DNA of 64,000 nt. It comes from Isochrysis galbana (Eukaryota > Haptophyta > Isochrysidales > Isochrysidaceae). The position numbers were made by a program, and so were the translations under genes. Positions 41,845-52,715 of this stretch are shown piece by piece. Every line of letters starts with the position of its first letter. The stretch's first letter is position 1. Under the pieces are notes generated by a model, which was given only the letters and a program-made list of their open reading frames with translations, did no database searches and was not told the origin of the DNA. Location: assembly GCA_018136815.1 (NCBI GenBank), contig CM030935.1:3093999-3157998 (forward strand), in the 5' to 3' direction.

Positions 41845-43628
41845 ATGCTGACGCTGGCGGTGCAGCGAGGCGCGACGGGCGCGGCGCTGAGGCTGCGCGG
41901 CGCGGCACACGCGAGGCAGGTGTCGGGCTACTTTAACCGGATGAATACGCCGTGGAACCCAGTGCGCGCCTCCACCCTCGCGCCTCTGACTCACAGAGCA
42001 AGCGCCGTGCTCTGCTCTGCGTCCAGTCACGGCTCCTCTCTCTCCCTCTCTCTCCCTCCCTCCCTCCCTCTCTCCCTCCCTTCCTCTCTCTCCATCCCTC
42101 CCTCCCTCCCTCCCTCCCTCCCTCCCTCTCCCCCCCCCCCCCCCCCTTCCTCCCTTCCTCCCCCCCCCCTTCCCCTCCTTCCCCCCTCTGACTGTCCGAA
42201 TGCGAGACGGATTGCGCGCGTGATCTCTCCGCTCCTTTATCGCCACTCTCTGCCTCATCGACCACACTGTTGACTGCTCGCTCTCATTCTCTGTGCGTAC
42301 TGCTCCTTGCGCTGTGTGCTTACAGGGAGTGGTGGTGGTGCCGCAGCAAACGGCGTGGGTGATCGAAACGTTCGGCAAGTACGACAAGGTGCTGCAGCCA
42401 GGACTGCGATTTCTCATTCCATTCGTCCAGAGGATCAGTTACGTGTTCTCGCTCAAAGAAGAAGCTATCTCTGTGCCCAGTCAGGTGAGGTAAACTCTCT
42501 CCCGCAACCTGCAGGCTGATCCACTTCTAACTCTTTCCCCATGCTCACCTCGCAGACAGCGATCACCCGAGACAATGTGAGCGTTTCAATTGACGGTGTC
42601 TTATTTGTCAAGGTGAGTGAGTTATTTGTCCGGGATGTGGTTGTCTCGACCAAACACTGCCACTTCATAGCGCAGCGTAACAAGGGGATGCTCATGCGAT
42701 TCCATGTTTCAAACAGGTGACAGACGCATACAAAGCTGCGTACGGCGTTGAGGACCCTCACTTTGCGGTCACTCAACTTGCCCAAACCACCATGCGGTCC
42801 GAGATCGGCAAGTTGACGCTCGATCGGATGTTTGAAGAGCGTGAGGCTCTCAACCTCAACATCGTACGGTGGATCAATGAGGCCGCGGAGGACTGGGGCA
42901 TCAGGTGCATGCGCTACGAGATTCGAGATATTTCCCCTCCCCGCGCCATCAAGGTCGCGATGGAGATGCAGGCGGAGGCCGAGCGCCGCAAGCGAGCTCT
43001 TGTCCTTGATTCTGAGGGCGAGAAGGAAGCGGAAATCAACATTGCCACTGGCAAGAAACTATCACGTGTCCTGGCCTCTGAAGCCTCGATGCAGGAACGT
43101 ATCAACATCGGGAAGGGTGATGCTGCGGCCGTTGAAGCCCATGCCAATGCGACGGCTGCTGCAACGAAGGCTATTGCAGAGGCGTTGGCCAGCGAGCGCG
43201 GTGCGGCTGCGACATCTCTTCGGCTCGCAGAACAGTACGTAGAGGCGTTCAAGGGCATTGCTCAAACGGGCAACATGGTCGTCCTCCCTGCCAACGCGAG
43301 CGATGTTGGGTCAATGGTGGCGCAGGCGATGGCGATCTACAAGCAGAGTCTGCGCGCCAATCCTCCGCGCCCCACCGCCGGCAACGACGGCGAGCGGGCG
43401 TTCGAAACCACGGAAAACATCGCAACAGACTTTCCAGCAGATGGCCTCGACCGCACATTCGCTAAGGCCAGCACTTTAGGAACAACATCTGGTAGCGGCG
43501 TGTATAGTGGCACAGGCGCCTCTACAGAGCATAGTACGACTTCCAGCGCAGACTGGAGAGGCGAGACTTCATCGACGGCCTCGGATTCGAAGTTTGAATC
43601 CAAGGATCCGCCCTCCCCCGCAAGATGA
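41845..43628 (+). CDS. stomatin-like protein 2 (SPFH/prohibitin-domain, mitochondrial)
   Basis: Four exons: 41845-41961, 42326-42484, 42556-42612 and 42717-43628; all introns GT-AG and phase 0; 414 residues. Exon 1 is an Arg/Ala-rich presequence (MLTLAVQRGATGAALRLRGA), fitting mitochondrial import. The SPFH domain follows: VVVVPQQTAWVIETFGKYDK, LEPGL-like LQPGLRFLIPF, SLKEEAISVPSQ|TAITRDNVSV, YGVEDPHFAVTQLAQTTMRS, WGIRCMRYEIRDI and AEAERRKRA, all in the order of human STOML2. The C-terminal VAQAMAIYKQSL matches the family end, and an extra Ser/Thr-rich tail of about 80 residues follows. SLP2 organises cardiolipin-rich inner-membrane domains and proteases. Intron 1 is largely pyrimidine repeats. 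Confidence 0.95.
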
Positions 43629-45709
43629 GCTAACACTTGCAGACCGCAGCCAAGCTATTGCTCGGCTGGATTTTAGGTTCGTTCAACGTCTCACTTCCAC
43701 CGTGCGTCGGCACAGCCTGGTTGCATGTGCGGTCATGAACTCCAGTGGTCGGTGCGACAGCGCGTTCTAGTCCCGGGTGAGCGCCGGACATGCGGAGAAG
43801 GCCATACGCTCTCCATGTGCTAGCAACTAGCATCCGATCTAGGGTATTCCATCTCACGCCTGCTCCCATCACTTATTGTACTATCGGCTAGTGCGCACCA
43901 AGAGGCAAGGCCTATTACTTGCACTAGAGGCGTGCTACATGCACTTGATATTGGTTGTCGGTCGGGTGTCCTATTTACCTTGCTTCATCCTACATCGTGC
44001 TATGGACTTGTGTTGTGCACCGCACCGGGCGTTTTTGTCACTTTCAACGGCGCTATTTGTACCCCGCCATCCATGAGCGCTCTAACTTGCACCTTATCGT
44101 CGTGACTGCAACTGTAGCTTTAAGTTGTTAACGCAATTGAGTGCATTAGTACCAGTACCGCGTTACTGCCTCACTATCACTAGCCTTGTACTCGCACCGG
44201 CAACATGCAGCGCACTTGCCCGTACACCTTGAGCAGCGCAGGATGGCCGGCGCCAGCATGCAGGCTTTCGTCTCCCAGTTCGCAGCGATGCGGGGGCGTG
44301 GCGCGGTGGCTCCGGTGCCCACTTGGCTCCTGGCTGGGCGGGTCGTCCTGGCGCGGTCGCTTCGGCGACAGCGGCGTGTCCATCAGTTCATCGTCCAGCG
44401 CGGCGAGGGCGGCGGCAGCGGGGGAGGGAGGCGGCGCGCGCTCCATTACCCTATCAGCTATCAGTTTACTCATAGTTGTTGAGCTTTAGGGAGAAAAGTC
44501 TCCTTAGCCCACAGCTCTCAAACGCTCTCAAACGAAAGCGCAAATCCCCGCTGCCCACAAGTCATGCTTAGACAGGCCTCTCGCCCACTCGGAAATAAAA
44601 CTCCAAAAATAAAACTCCAAAAATAAAACTCGAGCAAAAACGCACAGTGGGACGTCGAGCAACTTTTTTCTCCAGTCTATATCAGAGCACGACCCACCCG
44701 ACACAACATGAGCCTTCGGCAGACCACCCTCACAGAGTATCGCTGCGGAGCAGCGGACATGAGCACGACCCGACGCGAGGAGAGACGCTGGAGGCGTGCG
44801 GAAATAGTTAGGGGAGTGGGAATGCTGTCGCTGACTTGGACAGGCCTCTCACCCACTCGGAAATAGTTAGGGGAGTGGGGATTGCTGTCTCGCTCTCGGG
44901 GGGGGGCTCTCAGCTAAGTAATGCAAATTTGTTGTTCGAGTTGGCGACAACAAATGCATTTGGATGTGTCTACCTAGCAATCCAGCATCAAATTTAACAT
45001 CCCCAATGCCATAGAGGTAGCAGGAGAGTTCTTTCCAAGGCCTTGCCTTGGCTCTTGTTTGGTGGAAGCCTCGAGTGTGCCCATGCCAGCTGAATAGGAA
45101 GGATGAGATTTGGAGCGGAGCGAGTGTGGCAGGTGGCATGCGACCACTGTTCGGCGTGCTGGCATCCTCTCCGGTGGGAGAATGTGTGTTGGAAGACTGC
45201 ACCGACGGCTCAGAGGCGCGTGCACGAACAGCTTTGTAGGCTCGAAAAACACGACGAACATAGCTTGCCGAATTGGAGGAGGAGGTCAAAAAATGGAACG
45301 TGATTTTTCATTGCTATGGGCCTTGTTGCACACGCGTGCACAAAGCCAACGTGAGAGCTATGCTTCATCTGGCCTTAGTGTAGTGCGAGCTGCCTTGTGT
45401 GATTTGAAAGCCTCACTTATTTGGGAATTGGGCTTAAGTCCCAATGTGCCCCTCGCCCATTGTTCGAAGGGGTGGGTGGGTGGGGAGACGTTAAGAGGCG
45501 GCGGTGTACTGAAACGCAAGCTTTTCCGGTTCTAGCATTTTGCAGTGGGGCATCTGTCCGCCCAGCATCGCAAGATCGCTATCACCGAAAGGCAGCTTGG
45601 TTGGCCAAAGGGCCGGATGCCGCAGGCGTGCACGACTTAAGCGGTGCCCGGCTTATGGATGCAAGCCATACACGAGTCCCATCCTCGGAAGCAAGCCGTG
45701 CGTAGCAAC
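43629..45709. other. intergenic with small repeats
   Basis: 44396-44475 is repeat W (see 34660-34765). 44593-44632 has a 14-bp repeat AAATAAAACTCCAA three times. 44801 and 44860 start a 59-bp duplication (GAAATAGTTAGGGGAGTGGG). Minus frame 45289-44867 looks protein-like in part but has no ATG and no motif. No gene called. Confidence 0.4.
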
Positions 45710-48700
45710 TCAGACGAGCGTGACGCTATCCGAGGCGTACTTGAGGCCCACCGCAAGGGCGAGCGGCCGTCCTCTATCCCGACAAGGAAGCGCAAGGGCC
45801 ATCGTAACCCCTCGCAAAGTGATCTCTAGCCGAGCATCGGCATGGTTCAGCCGAACCCGAAAAGTGTCGCCTTGCTGCGCGGCCGGTAGCGGCCCCCCGC
45901 TTGCAAGGCGATCGACGCGCATGGCCCCATCGGTCCCCGATCCGCCAAACCAGATGCGCCGATGGGTAGTCGACTCTGGGTCCTCGAACAAGGCACGGGG
46001 CGCCTGCATGATGTACCCCCACGCATGCTCGCGCCGCGTGCCCACCGAGCCGGGGGCCCATCCGAAGTCGCAGTTGACAAGCGCGTCAGGCGTCACTGCG
46101 CCAATAGCAATTGCGCATGATTCGTGCAGCACGTCGACACGTACGGTGTACGACATCTCACCCCGCAAGATCCACTCGTCGCCTACGATCGTGCGGAAGG
46201 AATGGAAGCTAGAGAGGCGGTGACGGGTAGCGCGTCCCGTATTGGGGCAAACGTGGAAGTGGCGGCAGGCCCTCCACCCCGAGGCTGAGCGAACCAGCAG
46301 AGGTGGAAGGTGCCACGGCAAGCGCGATCGGTTGGCACACGGCCGTAAGGCCGTCGGGTCGAGAACCTTGGGTCTGCAAACGAGGCGGGAGATGCCTCCG
46401 CACTCAGCGCAAACGGTGTGCAGTGCGGGCGTCGGCTGGCTATGTTCCGCCCAGCCGAGTCTGCTACTGTGAGGATAGTCGGCGCGCGACGAGCGCCCAC
46501 ATTGGCAGAGCACATGCCGGATGGGCGCGAGGGCGGCCTCGCTCGTAGCAATCAGTTGCGCCTGGCCCACGACAATTGCCAGCTCCCACGGGAAAACGTT
46601 GACGATGGCGCGTTCGATCCGTGCAGTTGTGCTCGCGGGGGCGGCATGCGGGTTTGCGGAACCTATACCGAGCGCGGGGCCACGGTTGCCGACGGCTTGA
46701 ATAATAGAAGCGACGGTGTGCACCCAGAGCGCGGCGCAGGTCTGGACTGCGACATGATTCGCGGCCGCGCCGGCGACTGCGGCGTCCAGGATCTCCTGGT
46801 CATCGATTGCCTCAGGTGTGCGCTCCGGCCGAGCAATCGAGCCCTGAAGTTCTTGCCCATGATGTACAAAGTGAGCCAAACCAAAGTCGGCCATCAGCGC
46901 CTCTTGTAGTTGCTCAAGCATGTCGCTAGGATCAAAAGCCGTACCGGCCCCCAGCGGGCCGTTGGCCGCCGTGTCGGCCAACTCCTGCGCCCCGGCACTC
47001 CCAAGCAAGAGCACCTCGTCCGATGGCTCAAGCGGCTGCTCCGTGCCACCGCTCAGTGTGATGGTGGTGAATACCGGGAATTGTTCGCCATTGACCCAAC
47101 CCATCCCAGCCGAGTTGCCAGCATCGGGAGCCGGGCCGCCTCCGTGCTCGCCCTGTCCGTCAAAAGATGCATCCTCGCCGCCAGGCACGCTCGGTGCTGT
47201 GGCCTCGTTTGTGGCGCCGTCAGGATCGGCCACTGCTTGCATCTCTATCACTGTATGCCCACTCGGTGCGCCGTGGCCAACTGCGAGCCAAGGCGGCGCA
47301 CTAGGCCCGGCACTCTCATGGTCTTCAGCATGCATGTGCGAAGTCGCCTCCAGGTCAACCCCAATGACGGCATGCATCGGCACTTGGTCGCCGCTCATGA
47401 GTGAAGCATCACCACTTCCACTGAGCAGCCAGGGGGGGCCGATGTCGTTGGTGCCCGGCACCGAGATGCCACCATTGGGCGGCATCGCAGCTGTAGCATT
47501 CGCCACTCCAGGAGATGCTTCCCAGCCCACCGAGGAAACCGTCAGGGTCGATGGGTCTGCATCTGGGAAGCCTTCCACATGGGTCGAAACAGGCAAGGCA
47601 GAAGCCGCTGCGGAAGCGATGGCTGGCGTGGTGGTGGCAGAGGCACCGATGAAGCCCTGCAATTGCGTTGGGAACGAGTCGGTGTTCCCGGCTAAGGTGA
47701 AGGTTGTTAGATCCGAAGCGGGCACGGAAAGCGAACCGTCCCCACTGACACTCGAGCCATTTGCGCTACCCCCGTTGAAGGCTAGGGCTTGGTCACCGGC
47801 GCTCGAACTTGCGGGTAGATGATGCCGGCAGCCAGCGCCCGTGATAGGCCTGTCGGCCGTTGAGTTATCGCCCTCGTCGTCACTTGAGCTCGGTTCACCC
47901 TCCGCAATGCACATCATAGCACCCGAACTCCTCGCAAGGCGTTGCTGCTGCCTACTCAGCCTCCGATAAAGCGGTGGGTGCTCGGCAACACTCCCAAGAT
48001 ATTGGTGGGAGCGGATCCAACTCACCCGCCTTGAAGATGCCAAAAGTGGCCAGGACGATGTGATGGCTTCATTTGTGGGGTCTGAGTCGTCATGGCGGCT
48101 GCGGCTGGCCCCATGGGCCCTTGAGCTGGTCGCGTGCCCGCCGCCCGTACTCAACCCCGTATCCCCAGCGTCTTCCGCTCCCCGAGGATCGTCGATCAAG
48201 TCTCTATCCGATTCTCTCTGCTCTGCTTCGGCAGCACTCGTGTACGCCATGGCTGCCTCAGCGTGACGCTGCAACCCTGCGAGAGCATATGCCCGGAGAG
48301 CGTGCGCCTTGTGCCAGCAACTGTCCAGTCGCACAGCCTCGTCGGCGTCAGCGAGCGCAGCGTGCAGGGCACCCAAGCGACTAAAAGCAATCGACCGGTT
48401 GGAGAAGAGAAGGGCGTCAGAGGTGTCGCTGGCGATCGCCCGAGTGTAAAAGCCAATTGAGCGCCCAATGGCTCCGTTGTTGAAGGCGATATTGCCCCGA
48501 CGACGCAGCTGGTCGGCCAGCGGATGCACGGGCCGGCCACGCCGCGAAACCAACGGGTCGTCATGCGCCGAGATATATCTCAGGTTGCGGTTAATGGTAG
48601 GGATAGAGACGCTTGATGACGCGCCTACGGCCGCAGGCGAGTGAACGGCCTCGCCAGTGGACGGAGTTGCGGAAGAGGTCAAAGGCATGCTTAGGTACGC

Positions 48701-49774
48701 CGCTCCTCCTCCTTGACCATCGCTGGTGTTCGAGTGGTAGGTTGATGACGGCAAACTCTGGAAGAGACCGGGAAAAACGATACCGAAGTTATCACTCGAC
48801 TGCGCACTCGAGCCGGGAGCACCATCATCACCAAGCCCCGGTAAGATAACTGATGCGATGAAGTCTGATGTGCTCTCGCTGAGTACGCTTTCCGGCTCTA
48901 GCGAGGACATGTCATTGGAATCACTCATAGTGTGTGCACCATGCTGAGCTGATAGGAGCGGAACCAAAAGGGAGTCATCTGCCACTTCTCCCTCGCCGGC
49001 ATTGGTGGGCTCATTGTCGGGCTGGGTGGCAAGAACTGATGCAGCACTGCCGGCCTCGGTGGTGCCAACAGATACCATGCCTTCTCCAAAGACCAGCCCT
49101 GTTGTTGTGCCAAAGTTAGCGCTTGCCAAGAACGCGGCCTCTGTAAGCATTGTTGCCTGTAGAGTGGTCGTCGCCAGGTTTTCGTGCCCAGGGCCATGCA
49201 TCTGTTCCCCAGGGGCATGCACCTGTTCCCCAACGCCGTGCACCTGTTCGCCAAGGCCCTGCACTTGTTCGGCCATCCCCGGCGCCGATGTCTCAGCTGA
49301 CTGCATGGGCAGAGAGGCAGTGTCCCCAAGCAAGTTCTCCGTCGTAGAGGCGACTGCGGCAGCGACGACCGCTGTCGCAGTAGTGAGGGTACCGATGGGT
49401 GCAAAAGACTGGTCACCCTGCTGCTGTGGTCGCGACATTGAGGCCATGATACTTGCCGCGAGAGCAATCTCCTCTGGGTTCATGAGCAGATGAGGTACGG
49501 CGCACTCCCGCTTCTGCATCCACTCCTCCATCTCGTGCTCGGTGCAGATGGTCGCCCTCATCTCGAAGTCGAGAGAAGATGAGACGGACTCTTCGGACAT
49601 GTATCCCGTCTGGCTTGCTTCCTCCGCCTCGGAGCACGCGCACGTCTCCCGTTCAGGCGGCATCTGGAAGCCCTCGGCGCTGAGCGCTTGGTGTGGCGCT
49701 CTCTCTGGGAGGGATGGGCCAGAAACTGGCTCGTTCTGGTGGTGGGAGAAGCAGGATCGGTCGGCGTCTTCCAT
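45710..49774 (-). CDS. giant TPR and SPRY-like protein
   Basis: Intronless, 1354 residues. The N-terminal half is Ser/Ala/Gly-rich and probably disordered, with 7-residue repeats around 167-196 (GLGEQVH, GVGEQVH, APGEQMH). Residues about 418-525 form a three-motif TPR of the Hsp70/Hsp90-adaptor type (LRRRGNIAFNNGAIGRSIGF, then LLFSNRSIAFSRLGALHAAL). After another disordered span, a Cys/His cluster at about 1086-1180 (LCQCGRSS, VCAECGG, HFHVCPNTG) may bind zinc. The last 165 residues resemble a SPRY/B30.2 sandwich (GDEWILRGEMSYTVRVDVLH, then GDTFRVRLNHADARLEITLR and LALAVGLKYASDSVTLV). This suggests an adaptor, perhaps chaperone-linked or ubiquitin-related, but no RING or U-box is seen. The ATG is followed by MEDADRSCFSHHQ. 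Confidence 0.75.
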   Translation of the reverse strand: MEDADRSCFSHHQNEPVSGPSLPERAPHQALSAEGFQMPPERETCACSEAEEASQTGYMSEESVSSSLDFEMRATICTEHEMEEWMQKRECAVPHLLMNPEEIALAASIMASMSRPQQQGDQSFAPIGTLTTATAVVAAAVASTTENLLGDTASLPMQSAETSAPGMAEQVQGLGEQVHGVGEQVHAPGEQMHGPGHENLATTTLQATMLTEAAFLASANFGTTTGLVFGEGMVSVGTTEAGSAASVLATQPDNEPTNAGEGEVADDSLLVPLLSAQHGAHTMSDSNDMSSLEPESVLSESTSDFIASVILPGLGDDGAPGSSAQSSDNFGIVFPGLFQSLPSSTYHSNTSDGQGGGAAYLSMPLTSSATPSTGEAVHSPAAVGASSSVSIPTINRNLRYISAHDDPLVSRRGRPVHPLADQLRRRGNIAFNNGAIGRSIGFYTRAIASDTSDALLFSNRSIAFSRLGALHAALADADEAVRLDSCWHKAHALRAYALAGLQRHAEAAMAYTSAAEAEQRESDRDLIDDPRGAEDAGDTGLSTGGGHATSSRAHGASRSRHDDSDPTNEAITSSWPLLASSRRVSWIRSHQYLGSVAEHPPLYRRLSRQQQRLARSSGAMMCIAEGEPSSSDDEGDNSTADRPITGAGCRHHLPASSSAGDQALAFNGGSANGSSVSGDGSLSVPASDLTTFTLAGNTDSFPTQLQGFIGASATTTPAIASAAASALPVSTHVEGFPDADPSTLTVSSVGWEASPGVANATAAMPPNGGISVPGTNDIGPPWLLSGSGDASLMSGDQVPMHAVIGVDLEATSHMHAEDHESAGPSAPPWLAVGHGAPSGHTVIEMQAVADPDGATNEATAPSVPGGEDASFDGQGEHGGGPAPDAGNSAGMGWVNGEQFPVFTTITLSGGTEQPLEPSDEVLLLGSAGAQELADTAANGPLGAGTAFDPSDMLEQLQEALMADFGLAHFVHHGQELQGSIARPERTPEAIDDQEILDAAVAGAAANHVAVQTCAALWVHTVASIIQAVGNRGPALGIGSANPHAAPASTTARIERAIVNVFPWELAIVVGQAQLIATSEAALAPIRHVLCQCGRSSRADYPHSSRLGWAEHSQPTPALHTVCAECGGISRLVCRPKVLDPTALRPCANRSRLPWHLPPLLVRSASGWRACRHFHVCPNTGRATRHRLSSFHSFRTIVGDEWILRGEMSYTVRVDVLHESCAIAIGAVTPDALVNCDFGWAPGSVGTRREHAWGYIMQAPRALFEDPESTTHRRIWFGGSGTDGAMRVDRLASGGPLPAAQQGDTFRVRLNHADARLEITLRGVTMALALPCRDRGRPLALAVGLKYASDSVTLV

Positions 49775-50703
49775 CGAGAAAGGGGTGCGAGGCGGTGCGG
49801 CGGGAGGCGAGAGCGGAGATGGGGGGGAGGGCGGGGAGAGGGGAGAGGCGAGAGCTAGGGCGGGCGGGCGGGCGGGCGGGCGGGCGCGCGCGGCGGGGGG
49901 GGCTCCACTTCCCTCTTTTCTCTCCCTCTAGAGTAGGAGTAGAGTAGAGTAGAGTACCTCTTACCTCTACTTCTACTTTACCTCTCTCTATCTCTCTGCC
50001 TCAAGAAAGATTAGGTAGAGTACTCTAGATGAGGGAGAGGTATTGTAGAGAGAGAAGAATTTAGAGGGAGAGGGAGAGAGAAAGAGAGCCTCCTAGGGAG
50101 CGAGAGGAGGGACAAACGAAGGGAGAGACAGAGACAAAGACGGGGAGAGAAAAGTCAGAGAGAGTAGACTAGAGTAGAGAAGAGTGGTAGAGTCTCTTCC
50201 TCTCTCCCTCTCTCTGCCTCTCTCTACTACTGTCTCTCCCTCTAAATACTCTACTCCGACTCCACCCTCTCTCTCTTCTCTCTCTCTCTCTTCACAACAC
50301 CTCTCCCTCCTCTACCTCTGTTTCTCCTATTCTCTCCCTCGTAGAAATTATCCACACACGACATCAAAGTATCCTCTCTCTTTGCCTCTCTCTCTCTCTC
50401 TCTCTCTCCCCCCCCTCCCCACCCCCCCCATACACACACACCAAGCGCGCAAGCGCGCGACAAAAAAGAAAATTCGCCCCCGCCCCGAACGTCCGTTCCG
50501 TTGCACTGGAGAGGAGCGGAGGGGGAGAGGGGAGAGGGGGGGGGAGGGGAAGGCGAGGGAGAGGGGCGAGAGAGGCAGCGCCCTCCCGGCTGGGGAGAAG
50601 GGGAGAGCGAAGGGCGAGGGCGCTGCGCTCTGCCTGGGGTTTGGTGGTGGCGCGTCGAGCGGATAGGCTGAGCGCCGTGCGTCACACTAGCCTCCTGTTG
50701 TCG
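49775..50703. promoter_or_regulatory. divergent promoter with CTCTAGAGTA clusters
   Basis: Between the TPR/SPRY gene (-) and the p28-fusion gene (+). Contains (GGGC)n at 49860-49888, CCTCTAGAGTAGGAGTAGAG at 49926-49957, GTAGAGTACTCTAGATGAGG near 50015-50034, AGAGTAGACTAGAGTAGAG at 50161-50179, then CT and GA tracts to 50600. Confidence 0.5.
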
Positions 50704-51816
50704 ATGGGCGCCTCGCGAGGCACTGATGCGGGCGGGACCAAAGCGTACGATGCGGCAGCGCTCGAGCAGACAGACGCCAAGCCAAGCCACATCACTGTCA
50801 GCCGGCTGACGATCGGCACGTGGAACCTGGTGGCCAAACACGACGAGCACATCTTACTTTCGTTCTACTGGGCCGAGCGCAAGCTCGTGTGGGAGGTGCT
50901 GCATCTAGGGGTGGTGCGCAAAATGGAGGCTGATTTTGAGGACGTGATCGGCACGGCGCTCCACCCGGGCGCCTCGGCCGAGGAGTCGGAGCGGTTGATC
51001 GTCGAGCTCGCTCGGCCACCGCGCTTTTATCGCGAGGCAGCGACCGTCACCAGTGACGAGGACGGGGCCAAGACGGCCAGCTATGTGTACACGACCGACT
51101 TCACCAATGGGCAGGCGTCTCAGGTTAGCCGGCATGTGTTGCACTTTCCGTTTGGCACGATGAGCTCCTATTTGGGCATGATAAAGCGTGCAGGACTGCC
51201 GGTGTTGGCCGATGGCTCGACACAACCGTCTGTGGAGGCGGGCGAGCGGGCACGCCAACTAGGCACACACGCCATGTCAACACGGCTGCGCCAGCCGCCA
51301 ACGAGCTCGCCTCGCCTCGATGCAATCATCCTGCAGGAGCAGCTCGAGCGCGAGATGCGCGACTGCCAGGCGCGCTATACTGGGATCTGCCCCATTCGCG
51401 AGCGTTTGTATGCTGCAGCGCTGGATGAACTCACCGTTGCCATCGGGCGGGACGAGCCAAAGCGTGGAGGGCTGCTACGTCGCTTGACAGCAGAGGCACG
51501 CTTGACCATCGATGCCTACCGAAGCGTCTACGAACAGTCGCTGCTCTTCGGGAGCAGCAAGTTATCTGCTGCGGTACGGATCCGAGGTGACCTCAAAGAT
51601 AGGATCGCCGGCCTCGAGAGTGAAATCGACGATCTCAAGAGCCAAGTCAGACGGCTCAACGAGTTGTGTGAGTCGCTCGCACACCGAGAGGAGCAAAAGG
51701 CTAAGGGGTACGAGGTGGAGTCACCAGACATAACACATCTCAAGGAGGAGCAAGTGCAATTGCAGTCGTTGCTCGAGGTTCTTCGACTCTCGAAGCCCGA
51801 TAAGGGCAAGAGCTAG
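50704..51816 (+). CDS. fusion: TRF-like plant/alga domain + axonemal dynein light chain p28 domain
   Basis: Intronless, 370 residues from the first in-frame ATG (MGASRGTDAG; upstream in-frame TTG ignored). Residues 33-162 read TIGTWNLVAKHDEHILLSFY, AERKLVWEVL, LARPPRFYREA, TTDFTNGQASQ and HVLHFP. This is the pattern of plant TRF-like proteins (W.LV..HD...Y...KLVWEVL, RPP.F.RE, TSDFT.GQAS). Residues about 205-355 match the inner-arm dynein light chain p28/DNALI1: EQLEREMRDCQARYTGICPI, RERLYAAALDEL, MTIAAY-like LTIDAYRSVYEQSL, then a coiled coil. p28 binds single-headed inner-arm dyneins in the axoneme. The fusion is within one uninterrupted frame, so no splice error is needed. It suggests a flagellated organism and a tethered p28 variant. 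Confidence 0.8.
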   Translation: MGASRGTDAGGTKAYDAAALEQTDAKPSHITVSRLTIGTWNLVAKHDEHILLSFYWAERKLVWEVLHLGVVRKMEADFEDVIGTALHPGASAEESERLIVELARPPRFYREAATVTSDEDGAKTASYVYTTDFTNGQASQVSRHVLHFPFGTMSSYLGMIKRAGLPVLADGSTQPSVEAGERARQLGTHAMSTRLRQPPTSSPRLDAIILQEQLEREMRDCQARYTGICPIRERLYAAALDELTVAIGRDEPKRGGLLRRLTAEARLTIDAYRSVYEQSLLFGSSKLSAAVRIRGDLKDRIAGLESEIDDLKSQVRRLNELCESLAHREEQKAKGYEVESPDITHLKEEQVQLQSLLEVLRLSKPDKGKS

Positions 51817-52389
51817 TGGCGTCGCACGCCAGATCGTCCACGACCTGGCTGATGCCGACTTTTGTCGTGTCTAAATGCGAGCTCACACATGGGAGAGGAA
51901 AAAGGAGATTGGACAACGGCTGTAGCCGGAATCAGCCGGATCGAGTGGATGTGCGCATGGACACGAGGAGTCTAGCGGTCAGGGTACGTAGCCCAAGTCC
52001 CTCGAGCCTGCTAGCTATCTCGCCGAGCCTGCTCGCCGTCTCACTAGTGGTCGCTGTCCAAGTTATTCCAATATCATGCGCGGCATACAGGGCCACAACG
52101 CCGTGGCACGCCTGCACATAGATTTGGGCGCATGCATGCACCTTTTGTCAGCGGGCAGCCGGTGCGAGCAGCAATACATGCATGCTTTGAATCGGTAGTC
52201 GGGTTATCGGCATCTCGATTCGGCGAAGGGAATCAGCGTGACCTTTGGAGAGTAGCGATGGCGGTGGCCTTGCTTGGGCTTGGGTGTACTGTGTACAATG
52301 TTGAATATGTACACTGTACACGGGCCTAAAATGAGAATACGAATACGGCAAACGTTAGAAACGCTCATTTCAACTACTATTAAGTTCAT
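51817..52389. other. 3' flank of p28 fusion
   Basis: No gene. Contains an imperfect palindrome with TGTACA words at 52285-52325 (TGTGTACAATG..., TGTACACTGTACAC). Confidence 0.4.
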
Positions 52390-52715
52390 TGTCGAGTCGA
52401 GCGTTGTCGGAGGGCTCTGGGCCACTCCGTCACGAGCGGCACCGGCGTCCAGCGCGGTGCTTTGACCGCGCTCCCCGCCGGGAGTCGGGGGGGAATGTGA
52501 ATTTCTGGATTGGGCTAGGAAACTCCACTGGGAATTTTGGGCTGGGGACGAACGGCGAACGAGGATCGAGGATCGATGGGGCGGCGAGACGGCCCTTACG
52601 CCTTACCTAGCTGCCCTAGAGTACGCTGGAGCTTTTAAGAGAGAGTTCGGTGTTAGACCTAGACCTTCAAAGAACCTTCCCTCACTCAGGGATCAAGGAG
52701 GGAGCAGGAGCCCCA
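52390..52715 (+). repeat. dispersed repeat Z, uninterrupted copy
   Basis: Same order of blocks as 32955-33172 plus 33953-33995, without the nested element; the site equivalent to the insertion is near GCCCTAGAGTACGCTGG (52612-52628). Confidence 0.8.

Noticed and set aside
44867-45289. 140-codon minus frame
   Set aside because: Begins with TTG, no motif, no splice support; protein-like composition alone is not enough.
46910-47822. Plus-strand 300-codon frame inside the TPR/SPRY gene
   Set aside because: Antisense shadow; the minus frame carries TPR and SPRY-like motifs and runs uninterrupted for 1354 codons.
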